The notes: generated from the sequence alone by a model not told the origin. A stretch of 64,000 nt of DNA from Pseudonocardia sp. (GCA_029263115.1 JAJCYC010000032.1:1-64000); one strand, 5' to 3'; positions 41,601 through 53,238 are shown, counted from the stretch's first letter. Translations and numbers: made by a program.

Positions 41601-42529
41601 CCATCAGCGGCGTCATGCGAACCGGCGAAGTCTGCATCCGGGTGATGGACCTCGACGCCGCCCGCGAGCACTACGGCGAGCGGGTCGGGTTGATCGAGAC
41701 GCTTCGCGACGAGGACGGCACCACCTACTACAAGGCGTGGGACGAGCACGACCTCTACAGCCTGGTGATCCGCCCCGCCGACCACCCGGGCATCGAGCAC
41801 GTCGCGTTCAAGGCCGTCGACGACGCCACGCTCACCGAGGTCGCCGCGAAGCTCGACGCGCTGGGGTTCCCGACCACCGAGCTGCCGGCCGAGACCATGC
41901 CCCGCAGCGGTCGCCGCTTCCGGTTCACCCTGGCCACCGGCCACGAGGCGCACCTCTACGCCGAGAAGGAACAGTGCGGCAACGGCATGCCGCTGCGCAA
42001 CCCGGGCACGATTCCCCCACCCGGGACCGTCCGCGGCATGCGGGTCGTCCGGCTGGACCACTGCCTGCTCGGCGGCGGCGACATCGACGGCAACATCCCG
42101 GTCTTCAAGGACGCCTTCGGTTGGAGCCTCAGCGAGAAGCTGATCGACCACGAGACCGAGATGACCCTGGCGATGTTCTGGACCGGGTCGAACACGCCGC
42201 ACGACATCGCGTTCGTCCGCCAGCCCGACGACAACCGTTTCCACCACGCGTCGTTCCTGCTGGAGTCGGTCAACGACGTCTACCATGCCGCCGATCTGAT
42301 GGGTTACTACGACATCCCCGTCGACGTCGGCCCGACCCGGCACGGCATCACCCGCGGCGCGACCATCTACTTCTTCGACCCCTCGGGCAACCGCAACGAG
42401 GTCTTCACCGACGGCTACTTGCACTACCCCGACACCCCGACCCTGGTGTGGGACACCAGCAAGCTCGGCCAGGCCACGTTCTCCCAGGACAACACGCCCC
42501 GGCAGAGCTTCCTCGAGGTCCTCACCTAG
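41597..42529 (+). CDS. extradiol catechol 2,3-dioxygenase
   Basis: EVCIRVMDLDAAREHYGERVGL, HASFLLESVNDVYHAADLM, YFFDPSGNRNEVFTDGY; GTGA overlap with ferredoxin. Confidence 0.92.
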   Translation: MTISGVMRTGEVCIRVMDLDAAREHYGERVGLIETLRDEDGTTYYKAWDEHDLYSLVIRPADHPGIEHVAFKAVDDATLTEVAAKLDALGFPTTELPAETMPRSGRRFRFTLATGHEAHLYAEKEQCGNGMPLRNPGTIPPPGTVRGMRVVRLDHCLLGGGDIDGNIPVFKDAFGWSLSEKLIDHETEMTLAMFWTGSNTPHDIAFVRQPDDNRFHHASFLLESVNDVYHAADLMGYYDIPVDVGPTRHGITRGATIYFFDPSGNRNEVFTDGYLHYPDTPTLVWDTSKLGQATFSQDNTPRQSFLEVLT

Positions 42530-42533
42530 ACCT

Positions 42534-43526
42534 GTGTCCGTACCGTCGGCCGTCGTCTCGCGGGACCTCGACGAGGCCCGCGAGATCGGCGGGTCGGTGT
42601 ACTTCCCGCACCGGCTCACCTGCACCGGCGACAGCTCGGCCTTCGCCATGCAACTCCAGAGCCTGACCGTCGGACCGCTGATGGTGGGCGTGCTCAGCTA
42701 CGACGTCGAGGTACACATCGAGACGACGCGCGAGCTGGACACCGCCTACGAGATCAACGTGCCGCTGGCCGGCGACCTGGACTGCTGGGTGGGCGGCCAC
42801 CACACGGTCGGCAGCCCGAGCCGGGCCGTGGTGAACGGTCCGCACCGCACGTCGACGCTGCACGGCTTCGGCCGTGGCCGGCCGCTGTTCGGGCTGAAGG
42901 TGCAACGGGCCGCGCTGGAGACCCAGTACCGGGCGCTGCACGGATATCCGGCCCGCGGTCCGGTCGACCTGCGGCCGACGATCGAGCTGGACCGGGATCG
43001 GGGACGGCAGTGGTGGGCCCTGGCCCGGACGTTGCTGGACGCCGTCGAGCAGCCCGACGGGCTGTTGAGCACACCGATGGTGGCCCGGCCGCTGGTGGAC
43101 AGCATCCTGCGCGGGCTGCTGGTGGTCGCCGGTGACAGCGCCGAAGCCGGGCCCGAGGCGGCCTGCCCGGCCACCCTCCGCACCGCCATCGAGTTCCTCC
43201 GGGCGCACGCATCCGAGCCGCTGACGGTGTCGGACATCGCCACCGCCGGCGGGTGCTGCGTGCGCGCGTTGCAGGACGGGTTCCGACGCCACCTCAGTAC
43301 GACACCGATGGCCTACCTGCACCAGGTGCGCCTGGCAGGGGCGTACGCCGACCTGCTGAACGCCGATCCCCACCGCGAGACGGTGAACGACGTCTGTTGG
43401 CGGTGGGGATTCACCCACGCCGGCCGATTCGCCTCGACCTACCGCCGCCGCTACGGCACCCGCCCCTCACACACCCTCCGCACCCACCCCCCGACCCAAG
43501 CCGAGCCCAAGCCGAGCCCGGGGTGA
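42534..43526 (+). CDS. AraC family regulator (XylS-like)
   Basis: C-terminal AraC HTHs (VSDIATAGGCCVRALQDGFRRHLSTTPMAYLHQVRL...CWRWGFTHAGRFASTYRRRYGTRPS). Confidence 0.88.
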   Translation: MSVPSAVVSRDLDEAREIGGSVYFPHRLTCTGDSSAFAMQLQSLTVGPLMVGVLSYDVEVHIETTRELDTAYEINVPLAGDLDCWVGGHHTVGSPSRAVVNGPHRTSTLHGFGRGRPLFGLKVQRAALETQYRALHGYPARGPVDLRPTIELDRDRGRQWWALARTLLDAVEQPDGLLSTPMVARPLVDSILRGLLVVAGDSAEAGPEAACPATLRTAIEFLRAHASEPLTVSDIATAGGCCVRALQDGFRRHLSTTPMAYLHQVRLAGAYADLLNADPHRETVNDVCWRWGFTHAGRFASTYRRRYGTRPSHTLRTHPPTQAEPKPSPG

Positions 43527-43547
43527 ATGAGCGGGCTCATTCACCCC
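43520..43547. terminator. 13-bp inverted repeat ggggtgaatgagc-gg-gctcattcacccc overlapping araC stop
   Basis: perfect arms; no obvious U-tract, so terminator or REP-like. Confidence 0.6.
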
Positions 43548-43647
43548 CAAGTCGGGCCACGCACGTCCAATGCGCCCGCTCATTGCCCATGAGATGACGT
43601 GCGCGATGTGGATATCACGTGGGTTCGGCGGGTTTTAGCGTTGGGGG

Positions 43648-44949
43648 ATGACCACTGCGGAGCGTCCGGTTGGCGAGATCGGGGAGAACGGTTCCATCTG
43701 CGACATCTGGGACCCGCTGAACCCGCACACCATGTACGACTTCTACACCCGCGCCCGCGCCGAGCAGCCGGTGTTCCACAACCCGCGCCTGGGGTTCTGG
43801 GTGGTAACCCGCTACGCCGACATCGACGAGATCGAGAACCTCACCGGCGGCGACACCGTCTCCGCGAACGGCGCCCTGAACCTGATCAGGCCGCCGTGCC
43901 CGGCGGCGCTGGAGGTCATCGTCGAGGCCGGGATCAAGGTCGACAACAGCATCGTCGACGAGGACCCGCCCGACCACGCCCCGAAACGCAACGCGCTGCG
44001 TGAGCGGCTGCACGGCAAGATCGTGCAGACCTACGAGCCGCAGATCCGCGAGCTGGTCACCCGCAAGCTGGACGGGATCGTCGCTCGCGGCGAAGCCGAC
44101 CTGGTCCGCGACTACGTCCACGAGATCCCGGCCTGGGTCATCTTCCAGCTGATGGGCGTACCCGAGGCGGACATGGAGATGGTCCGCGAGTACGCCAAGG
44201 GCAACGGGAAGTTCGGCTTCGGCATCCCCACCGACGCCGAGCAGGTCGAGGACGCCCAGGGCATCGCCAAGTACTGGGAGTACGCCAAACGCCACGTCGA
44301 CGCCCGCCTGGACGACCCGGGCGAGGGCATCATGAGCCACTACATCCAGCGGCTGCGCGAGTTCGAGGACGGACGGCTGTTCTCCGTGCAGGACTGCTAC
44401 ACGGTCATGCTGCAACTGCTGTTCGCCGGCCACGAGACCACCACGAACTCGGCCGGCAACGCCTTCCGCGCGCTGCTGGAGCACCGCGACCAGTGGGACG
44501 CGGTCTGCGCCGACCCGTCGCTGATCCCGGCGGCCGTCGACGAGTGCCTGCGCTTCGCCACCCCTGTCCCGCATTGGCGGCGTACGACCCTGAAGCCGCT
44601 GACCGTCGGCGATGTGGTCATTCCCGCCGGCGAGACCGTGATGATCGCGCTGGCCTCCGGCAACCACGACGAGCACGTCTTCCCGCACGGCGACCAGCTC
44701 GACATCCACCGGGCGAACGCCCGCAAGCACCTGGCGTTCGGCCGCGGCCGGCACCGCTGCCTCGGCGAACAGCTCGCACTCCTGGAGCTCAAGGTCATCC
44801 TCGAGGAGCTGACCCGGAGACTCCCGCACGTACAGCTGGTCCCCGACCAGGAGTGGATCTACAACCCCAACGTCTCCCACCGGGGCGTCGAGCACGTCCT
44901 GGTCACCTGGGACCCCTCGACGAACCCGGACCCGGCGGACCGGCCCTGA
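43648..44949 (+). CDS. cytochrome P450
   Basis: LLFAGHETTTN, DECLRFATPVPHWRR, FGRGRHRCLGEQLA. Confidence 0.93.
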   Translation: MTTAERPVGEIGENGSICDIWDPLNPHTMYDFYTRARAEQPVFHNPRLGFWVVTRYADIDEIENLTGGDTVSANGALNLIRPPCPAALEVIVEAGIKVDNSIVDEDPPDHAPKRNALRERLHGKIVQTYEPQIRELVTRKLDGIVARGEADLVRDYVHEIPAWVIFQLMGVPEADMEMVREYAKGNGKFGFGIPTDAEQVEDAQGIAKYWEYAKRHVDARLDDPGEGIMSHYIQRLREFEDGRLFSVQDCYTVMLQLLFAGHETTTNSAGNAFRALLEHRDQWDAVCADPSLIPAAVDECLRFATPVPHWRRTTLKPLTVGDVVIPAGETVMIALASGNHDEHVFPHGDQLDIHRANARKHLAFGRGRHRCLGEQLALLELKVILEELTRRLPHVQLVPDQEWIYNPNVSHRGVEHVLVTWDPSTNPDPADRP

Positions 44950-45358
44950 GCACCATTGGCGGCACGAGAGATTCGTTCGCCCAAGCACAACCGGAGTCGG
45001 AGCGATCTCTTTCGTCTCACGGGGATCGACGAGTTGCTATTTCACCGATGCCTTCGCTGGTCAAGCTGGTGGACACGCCAGAAATCGACCCTGACCCCCG
45101 CCTTGACAATCCCCAGTGCTGCTCGGCGGCGGTGAACACACCCCGGATCGCGAAGTGGATCCTGCGGATGTTGCTCCGGACAACGGCTTGCACCGGCAGG
45201 GAGGGCGCACCTCTTCCACACACCCGGCTTCCGCGCACTCGTGAACCTCGTCGGCCCATAGCCCAGACTGGATAATCACCCGGACATCCAGACGGGGACC
45301 GGGACGACGGGTCAGTCCGCGGATCCAGGTTTAGGGCGGACCCGGTCCGGCGGCGGAG

Positions 45359-46981
45359 TCAGTTGTCGGCCCCGCCGGCCAGTAGTGGCTCGATGTGGAG
45401 CCTCGGGTTCGTCGCCTGCACCGACCGCAGACGATGGATATGTGGGAAGAGGGCTAGGAGCGCCCCGTCAGCGATACGGGTGAGGACTTCGACTCCCGGT
45501 TGGCGATCCAGCACCTGGGCACTTGCGGCGTCGGTCAGGCGGGCCAGGCTGTATTCGAGGTGCTCGAACGTGACGGGCGCGCTGAACTCGGCTTCCAGGC
45601 GCGCCGCGGCGACGTCGAACTGCAGCGGGCCGACCGCGGCGAACACCGGCGCCTGCTCGCCTCGGCGGTCGGACACCAGGATCTGGATCACGCCCTCGCG
45701 ATCGAGCTGCGCCACGCCCTTGCGGAACTGCTTGGTCTTGGACATGTCCGCGACACGGGCCACCGCGAAGTGTTCCGGGGAGAAGCTCGGGATGGCCGGA
45801 AACCGCACCCGGGGCCCGGCGTACAGGGTGTCCCCCGGGCGGAGGGATGAGGCGTTGACCAGGCCCACTATGTCGCCCGGAAAGGCCTCGTCGAGGCTGT
45901 TGCGTTGGCGTCCGAACAAGGACTGGGCGTACTTGGTTGCGAACGGGCGGTCGGTGGCGGCATGAGTAAGGACCATGCCGCGTTCGAATCTGCCCGAGCA
46001 GACTCGCACGAACGCCACCCGGTCGTTGTGCGCCCGATCCATCGAGGACTGCACCTTGAACACGAGCCCGGAGAAGGGCCCTCCGACCGCGCGCGGTCGC
46101 CCACCATCGTCGAGGCGCGCGGATGGCGCCGGGGCCAGGTCCACCAGGGCGTCCAGCAATCGACGGACCCCGATGTTCGGTAGGGCGGCCCCGAACATCA
46201 CCGGTGTCGCCGTGGCGGAGGCGAACGCCTCGGGGTCGAACTGCGCGCCGATCTCGTCGAGCAGCGCGAGCTCGTCCTGGGCACTTGCCCAGTCGGCGCC
46301 CGCACACTGCTCGGCCTCCTCGCGGGTGAGCGGATACTCGAGGGCCGCGGTCGCACCGCCGGGCGCCCGCTCGAAACGGGTCATCACGCCGGTCGCCCGG
46401 TCGATGAGCCCGTGAAGCTGCCCCGCTGGTCCGACCGGCCAGGTCAGCGGCATCGGGCGCAAGCCGATGGTCTGTTCGACCTCATCGAGCAGCTCCAGCG
46501 CCTCCCGTCCGGGTCGGTCCCACTTGTTGACGAAGGTCAACACCGGAATCCCGCGCGAACGGCAGACCTCGAACAGCTTGAGCGTCTGCGCTTCGAGACC
46601 CTTCGCCGCGTCGAGCAACATCACCGCCGCATCCACCGCCGCGAGTACCCGGTAGGTGTCCTCGGAGAAGTCGCCGTGGCCGGGAGTGTCGAGAAGGTTG
46701 ATCACACAGCCGCGATAGTCGAACCGCAGGACCGCGGAGGTGACCGAGATGCCCCGCTTCTGCTCGATATCCATCCAGTCCGAGGTCACTCCCTTACGGC
46801 CGGCCTTCCCGTGGACCGCACCGGCCTCGGCGACTGCGTGAGCGTGCAGGGCCAGCGCCTCGGTCAGGGTCGACTTGCCCGCATCAGGGTGGCTGATCAC
46901 GGCGAACGTCCTCCGGCGGGCCGCCTGCAGCTCCGGCGCCTCGGCGACGGACGAGTCGTTCACCGGAGCGGCGGCGTTCAT
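45359..46981 (-). CDS. prfC: peptide chain release factor 3 (RF3)
   Basis: translational GTPase motifs SHPDAGKSTL, DTPGHGDFSEDTYR, NKWDR; QKRGISVTSAV. Confidence 0.92.
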   Translation of the reverse strand: MNAAAPVNDSSVAEAPELQAARRRTFAVISHPDAGKSTLTEALALHAHAVAEAGAVHGKAGRKGVTSDWMDIEQKRGISVTSAVLRFDYRGCVINLLDTPGHGDFSEDTYRVLAAVDAAVMLLDAAKGLEAQTLKLFEVCRSRGIPVLTFVNKWDRPGREALELLDEVEQTIGLRPMPLTWPVGPAGQLHGLIDRATGVMTRFERAPGGATAALEYPLTREEAEQCAGADWASAQDELALLDEIGAQFDPEAFASATATPVMFGAALPNIGVRRLLDALVDLAPAPSARLDDGGRPRAVGGPFSGLVFKVQSSMDRAHNDRVAFVRVCSGRFERGMVLTHAATDRPFATKYAQSLFGRQRNSLDEAFPGDIVGLVNASSLRPGDTLYAGPRVRFPAIPSFSPEHFAVARVADMSKTKQFRKGVAQLDREGVIQILVSDRRGEQAPVFAAVGPLQFDVAAARLEAEFSAPVTFEHLEYSLARLTDAASAQVLDRQPGVEVLTRIADGALLALFPHIHRLRSVQATNPRLHIEPLLAGGADN

Positions 46982-47466
46982 CGGGACCCGCCCCGGGAGT
47001 CGAGCGGGCCGTCGACCGACGCCGGCGCCCGCAATAGCTGTGCGAAGTCTTCCGTGCGGTGCAGTTGCTCGCGCAGGGTGGCGATCCGGGCGTCGACGAT
47101 GACCTGGAACATGCTCAACCGGTCGCGCAGCTCGCCGATGCGTTCGGCGTCGCCGTCGGATGCGGCGGCCAGCTCCTCGACGGTGGTCAGCAGGTCGCGC
47201 ATCTGCTCGAGGGAGAACTCCAGCGGCTTCATCTGCTTGATCAGGCGCAGTCGCTGGATGTCGCGCTCGGGGTAGAGCCGGAAACCGCCCGGTGAGCGCT
47301 CCGTCGGCGCGACCAGGCCGACCTCCTCGTAGTACCGGATGGTCCGCAACGACAGACCCACCCGCTCGGCCACCACACCGATCTGCATCAGCTCACCGCT
47401 CAGGGTGCCCACCTCTGCATCCTCCACCAGGCATTCCTGCCACTCGGTGCCCTCGGCCGGGGTCAT
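46978..47466 (-). CDS. MerR family regulator (copy 1), overlapping prfC start
   Basis: QIGVVAERVGLSLRTIRYYEEVGLVAP HTH; stop/start overlap with prfC. Confidence 0.9.
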   Translation of the reverse strand: MTPAEGTEWQECLVEDAEVGTLSGELMQIGVVAERVGLSLRTIRYYEEVGLVAPTERSPGGFRLYPERDIQRLRLIKQMKPLEFSLEQMRDLLTTVEELAAASDGDAERIGELRDRLSMFQVIVDARIATLREQLHRTEDFAQLLRAPASVDGPLDSRGGSR

Positions 47467-47475
47467 CGACGAAAA

Positions 47476-47508
47476 CTCTTCCCTAACGTTAAAGTACTGT
47501 ACCTCTCC
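47476..47508. promoter_or_regulatory. putative MerR-type operator (minus strand tactttaacgttaggg)
   Basis: matches motif upstream of ABC-F gene; lies between divergent merR1 and ADP-ribosylglycohydrolase-like gene. Confidence 0.6.
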
Positions 47509-47648
47509 AAGGCGAGACGAGGGACGCCGGGTCGCTCGTGTGGAGCCGAACCTCGCCGCGCCCGGGCGGCAGCCGTCTCCAGGCACCGCCGGGCCGGCGG
47601 GCGGGGTCCGTTGTCGTCGACGCCCCAGCGCTACGGAAGGAATCGATT

Positions 47649-48602
47649 GTGAGCACCTCCGCGGATGTCGTCACCGAGTACTGGCAGGACAAGGCTCGCG
47701 GTCTGCTGCTGGGCTGCCTGTGTGGAGATGGCCTCGCCAACCGCCTCGCCGGCGACCCCGCCCCCGATACCTCCGGGAACGGGGGGCGAAGCAGCTTGCA
47801 TTACACCCTCACGGGGGCACTCGCCCTCGCCGAGGCCGACTTCATCGGCACACACGGACCGCTGCACGAGTCCGATCAGGAAAGCCTGGCCATCGCGCTG
47901 GGCCATACTTGGTGGCGCAACCGACATCGCTCCCATCGGGGGCGCGCGGCGGGGGTCCTGCAGGCGGTGCTCGAGGGCACGTCCTGGCGTGAGGCGCGAT
48001 CAGTGGGCGATCAACCCGGTATCGATGACACGCCAGCCGCCGTCGCCGGGGTAGCCGCACTGTCCGCGATCGGTGAACGAACCTCCGCCGCCTTGAAGTC
48101 GGCGGCGGCGGGCGCGGCGGTCCTGCATCCGAACCCGCTCGCTCGGGAGACCGCCAGATGCCACGTTTCGGCGGTCGCGCTCGCCCTACGGAGTACGCCG
48201 GGGCGCGACCTGCCCATGGCCCAGTTCCTTCCTCGCGTGACAGAGGTGTGCGGGCCGAGGCTGCGCGCCCGGCTCTCCATGGTTCGGCAGCTGCACCAGG
48301 ACGCACGTCCGTCCGATGTCGCAAGCAGCTTCGGCACCAGCGGCTGTGCCGTCGACTCCGTGCCCTCGGCGCTGGCGGCATTCCTGCGTCATCCGGACGA
48401 TCCGCGACAGGCCCTGGACTTCGCGTGTCGAATCGGTAGCCAGTCCACCGGTGTTGCGGCCATGACCGGCGCCCTCATCGGGGCACGACATGGTGCCTGC
48501 GGCCTCCCCGTCGACTGGGTGGATGCCGTCGAGCACAGCGAGAAGATCAAGCGCATCGCCGATGACAACGTCCGGCGGTACCGCTCCGAGGTGGCCAAGT
48601 GA
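47649..48602 (+). CDS. ADP-ribosylglycohydrolase-fold protein, degenerate active site
   Basis: RGLLLGCLCGDGLANRLAG...CAVDSVPSALAAFLRHPDDPRQALDFACRIGSQSTGVAAMTGALIGARHG. Confidence 0.78.
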   Translation: MSTSADVVTEYWQDKARGLLLGCLCGDGLANRLAGDPAPDTSGNGGRSSLHYTLTGALALAEADFIGTHGPLHESDQESLAIALGHTWWRNRHRSHRGRAAGVLQAVLEGTSWREARSVGDQPGIDDTPAAVAGVAALSAIGERTSAALKSAAAGAAVLHPNPLARETARCHVSAVALALRSTPGRDLPMAQFLPRVTEVCGPRLRARLSMVRQLHQDARPSDVASSFGTSGCAVDSVPSALAAFLRHPDDPRQALDFACRIGSQSTGVAAMTGALIGARHGACGLPVDWVDAVEHSEKIKRIADDNVRRYRSEVAK

Positions 48603-48645
48603 CCAGCGGAGGGCTTCGGGCGCTCTGACTTCCAGGATGATGCGT

Positions 48646-50055
48646 TCAGCGCGGGTGGGCGCTGCCACGGCGTGCCGGCAGCAACAGCGCGATCGCGGCG
48701 GTCAGAGCGAGCAGGATCGCCATGGCAAGGAATGCGTGGCGGTAGCCCGCGATCGGGTCGGTGGACGCGCCGGGCGGGGCGGCGGTGAGGGCGACGAGGG
48801 CGCTCGGTCCCACCGCCCCGCCCGCCTGTTTGGCGGTGTTCATCAGCCCGGACGCGGCTCCGGCGTCACCTGCGGCCGTTCCTCCGACGACGATGCCGGT
48901 CAGTGGGGTGATGAACAGCCCGCCCCCGACGGCGATGAGGACGGCGGGACCGAGAACGCCGTCCAGATAGGTGCTCTGCGCGGTGACCAGGCTCTGCCAG
49001 CAGAAACCGCAGGCGGCGAGCAGTCCGCCCGCGACGACCAGCGCGCGGTGGCTGACCCGACGCATCAGCCTGGGCGTGACCCAGAGACCCACGGCGATGC
49101 TCAGCAGAGTGTGCGGCAGGAAGCCGAGTCCGGCGCGAACCGCGTTGAAGTGCAGCTCTTCCTGCATGTACAGGGTCAGGAAGTACCACATGGGCACCTG
49201 GAAACTGGCTCCGGCCAGCAGCATCGCGAGGTTTCCCAACCGGACCGGTCGGCTGGCCAGCAGAGCCGGTGGGAGCAGGGGGAAGCGAGCGCATCGGGTC
49301 TCGATCAGGGCGAACAGGCCGAGCCCGAGCACGGCCACACACACTGGGGCCAACGTTTCCGAGCTGCTCCAGCCCTCGACGGGTGCTCGGGCTGTGCCGT
49401 AGGCCAGCGCGACGAGCCCGGTGGTCACCGCGAGGGCTCCGGGCAGGTCCAGGCGGGCCAGGCTCGCGCGACTGTCCGTTCCCGGCAGCCGCCGCAGTGC
49501 CATGGTCATCGCTACGACGCCGATCGGCACGTTGATCAGCAGGACTGCTCGCCAGGTGGCGAACTCGGTGAGGACGCCTCCGAGCAGGTTGCCGCCCGCC
49601 CCGCCGGCGATGCTGGTCGCGGTCCAGATGGCCAGGGCCCGGGTGCGGGCCGCGCCTTCGGGATGGCTTGTGGTCAACAGGGTCAAGGTGACCGGAGCGA
49701 GCGCGGCCGCGGCTAGGCCCTGCGCCGCTCGGGCGGCCACCAGCGTCGTCGCGTCGCCGGCCAGCCCGCCGACCAGACTCGCCGCGACGAATGACGCCAG
49801 ACCGAGCAGGAGGATCCGCCGGCGGCCCCACACATCTGCCAGGCGGCCGCCCACCAGGAGAAATCCGCCGAAGGCGAGCGTGTAGGCGTTCGTCACCCAG
49901 TGCAGTTTGAGCGGGTCGAACTCGAGCGCGCGCTGGATCGTCGGCAGGGCGACGTTGAGCACCGAGACGTCCAGCACGACCATCAGTTGCCCGATGCACG
50001 CCACCGCGAGCACCGACCGTGACCTCGGTACGGGCTGTGTCGTTCGCGAGGCCAT
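48646..50055 (-). CDS. MFS transporter, DHA2/EmrB-QacA type
   Basis: LDVSVLNVALPTIQRAL...GGRLADVWGRRRILL, 12-14 hydrophobic segments. Confidence 0.88.
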   Translation of the reverse strand: MASRTTQPVPRSRSVLAVACIGQLMVVLDVSVLNVALPTIQRALEFDPLKLHWVTNAYTLAFGGFLLVGGRLADVWGRRRILLLGLASFVAASLVGGLAGDATTLVAARAAQGLAAAALAPVTLTLLTTSHPEGAARTRALAIWTATSIAGGAGGNLLGGVLTEFATWRAVLLINVPIGVVAMTMALRRLPGTDSRASLARLDLPGALAVTTGLVALAYGTARAPVEGWSSSETLAPVCVAVLGLGLFALIETRCARFPLLPPALLASRPVRLGNLAMLLAGASFQVPMWYFLTLYMQEELHFNAVRAGLGFLPHTLLSIAVGLWVTPRLMRRVSHRALVVAGGLLAACGFCWQSLVTAQSTYLDGVLGPAVLIAVGGGLFITPLTGIVVGGTAAGDAGAASGLMNTAKQAGGAVGPSALVALTAAPPGASTDPIAGYRHAFLAMAILLALTAAIALLLPARRGSAHPR

Positions 50056-50089
50056 CCGTCTCCTCCCGGCCGGGCTCCCAATACCAAAT

Positions 50090-50105
50090 CAATGTAACCA
50101 CATTG
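50090..50105. promoter_or_regulatory. inverted repeat caatgt-aacc-acattg, probable TetR operator
   Basis: perfect arms between divergent MFS and tetR. Confidence 0.72.
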
Positions 50106-50118
50106 CTAAGATGCTGGG

Positions 50119-50724
50119 GTGAGGAGCCGAGCCAGGGGGTTAGGCGCTGCCCACGATCAGCGCAGGACCTCGATCGCGGACGCGGTACTGGCGATCGTGG
50201 CCGAGCGGGGTCTGGGCGCGGTGTCGCTCGCTGCGGTCGCAGCGCAGGCCGGGGTGTCCGGCGGCCGGGTGCAGCACTACTTCCGCACCAAGCAGGAGCT
50301 GATCGAAGCCGCCTTCGAGCGGGCCAACCAGTTAGCCACCGCCCGCATCGAGGCCCACTCCGGGATCGACGACCCTGGCGTTCTGCTACGTGTGGTGCTC
50401 ACCCAGTTGATTCCGCACGACGCGGTGACGGAGTTGCACATGCGGGTACGCCAGTCGTTCACCGCGCTCGGCCTGGCCGACGACGCGATCGCCGCCCGTC
50501 TTCGTTCGCAGTATGCGGACCTGCACCGTCGGCTGGCCGAACTGATCGCCGCCGAGCAGGCCGGCGGGTGCATCTCGGCCGGCACCGATCCCCACGCCGC
50601 GGCGGCCTCATTGGTCGCGTTGGCCGAGGGGCTGGCCTACTACGTGTTGATCGGGGTGACGCCCGCCAAGCGTGCCCACGAGGCCGTGCTCACCGCGCTC
50701 GAACGGCTGCACCACGCGGGATAG
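50119..50724 (+). CDS. TetR family regulator
   Basis: VSLAAVAAQAGVSGGRVQHYFRTKQELI HTH. Confidence 0.88.
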   Translation: MRSRARGLGAAHDQRRTSIADAVLAIVAERGLGAVSLAAVAAQAGVSGGRVQHYFRTKQELIEAAFERANQLATARIEAHSGIDDPGVLLRVVLTQLIPHDAVTELHMRVRQSFTALGLADDAIAARLRSQYADLHRRLAELIAAEQAGGCISAGTDPHAAAASLVALAEGLAYYVLIGVTPAKRAHEAVLTALERLHHAG

Positions 50725-50761
50725 CGCTCCTTCTCACCGGTGCGCCGCCAGCCGGCATCAC

Positions 50762-51472
50762 TCAATAGCCGAGGTACACCGTATTGGCCGAACGGCCGCC
50801 GGTGAGAGGGTTCGGGAACGTGATCACCTGTGCCTCCGTACGGCCGAAGACCCCGGACAGCACAGCGCGGAACTGCTCATCGGGTGGATCGTCGGACCAC
50901 AGCGCGAAGACGCCGCCCGGGAGCAGTTGGCGGGCAAGGCGACCGAGGCCCGCGGCGGTGTAGAAGGGGGCGTGGCTCGGGTACAGAAGGTGCCGGGGTG
51001 TGTGGTCGATATCTACGATGATGGCGTCGAACCGCCGTCCCGGTGCTCCCGGGTCGAGCCCGGCGTCGGCGTCAACCAGCGCGAAGAAGTCGCCCTCGCA
51101 CAACCGGGTGCGGGTGTCGGCGGCGAGACCCTCGGTCTCCGGCAACAGTCCGCGTTGATGCCAGTTGATCACCTCGTCGAGTGCCTCCACCACGACCAGC
51201 GAACGAACACGAGGATCGTCCAGTACCGCTTTCGCGGTGTAGCCGAGCCCCAGGCCCGCGACGACGACATCGAGATTGTTGCCTGGTAGTCGCGCCAGGG
51301 CGAGACGCGCGAGTTCGATCTCGGCGACGGTGAACAGGCTCGACATGAGGAACTCGTCACCGAGCTTGACCTCGTAGATGTCGACCTTCAGCGACGGCTC
51401 GAGCCGCCGCCGCAGGCTGAGGGTTCCCATGGGGGTCTCACCCCAGGCGAGTTCCTCGAATCGTGCGCTCAA
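50762..51472 (-). CDS. spermidine synthase-like / class I SAM methyltransferase-fold protein
   Basis: VVVAGLGLGYTAKAVLDDPRVRSLVVVEAL...FDAIIVDIDHTPRHLL. Confidence 0.75.
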   Translation of the reverse strand: MSARFEELAWGETPMGTLSLRRRLEPSLKVDIYEVKLGDEFLMSSLFTVAEIELARLALARLPGNNLDVVVAGLGLGYTAKAVLDDPRVRSLVVVEALDEVINWHQRGLLPETEGLAADTRTRLCEGDFFALVDADAGLDPGAPGRRFDAIIVDIDHTPRHLLYPSHAPFYTAAGLGRLARQLLPGGVFALWSDDPPDEQFRAVLSGVFGRTEAQVITFPNPLTGGRSANTVYLGY

Positions 51473-51526
51473 GACCGACCTACCTTGTAGGCGTACCGGG
51501 GCATCAGCCGAACCGACTCTCCGTCG

Positions 51527-53215
<1,689 letters not shown>

Positions 53216-53217
53216 AA

Positions 53218-53238
53218 CCTTTACGTTACGCGAGAGTA
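53218..53238 (-). promoter_or_regulatory. motif tactctcgcgtaacgtaaagg directly upstream of RNase J start
   Basis: shares tactctc[a/g]cgtaa with 54931-54943. Confidence 0.6.

Noticed and set aside
45017-45279. minus-strand ORFs as transposase fragments
   Set aside because: No catalytic or family motif recognisable
48490-49716. 408-aa plus-strand ORF opposite the MFS transporter
   Set aside because: Antisense; Gln/Gly/Arg-rich without motifs
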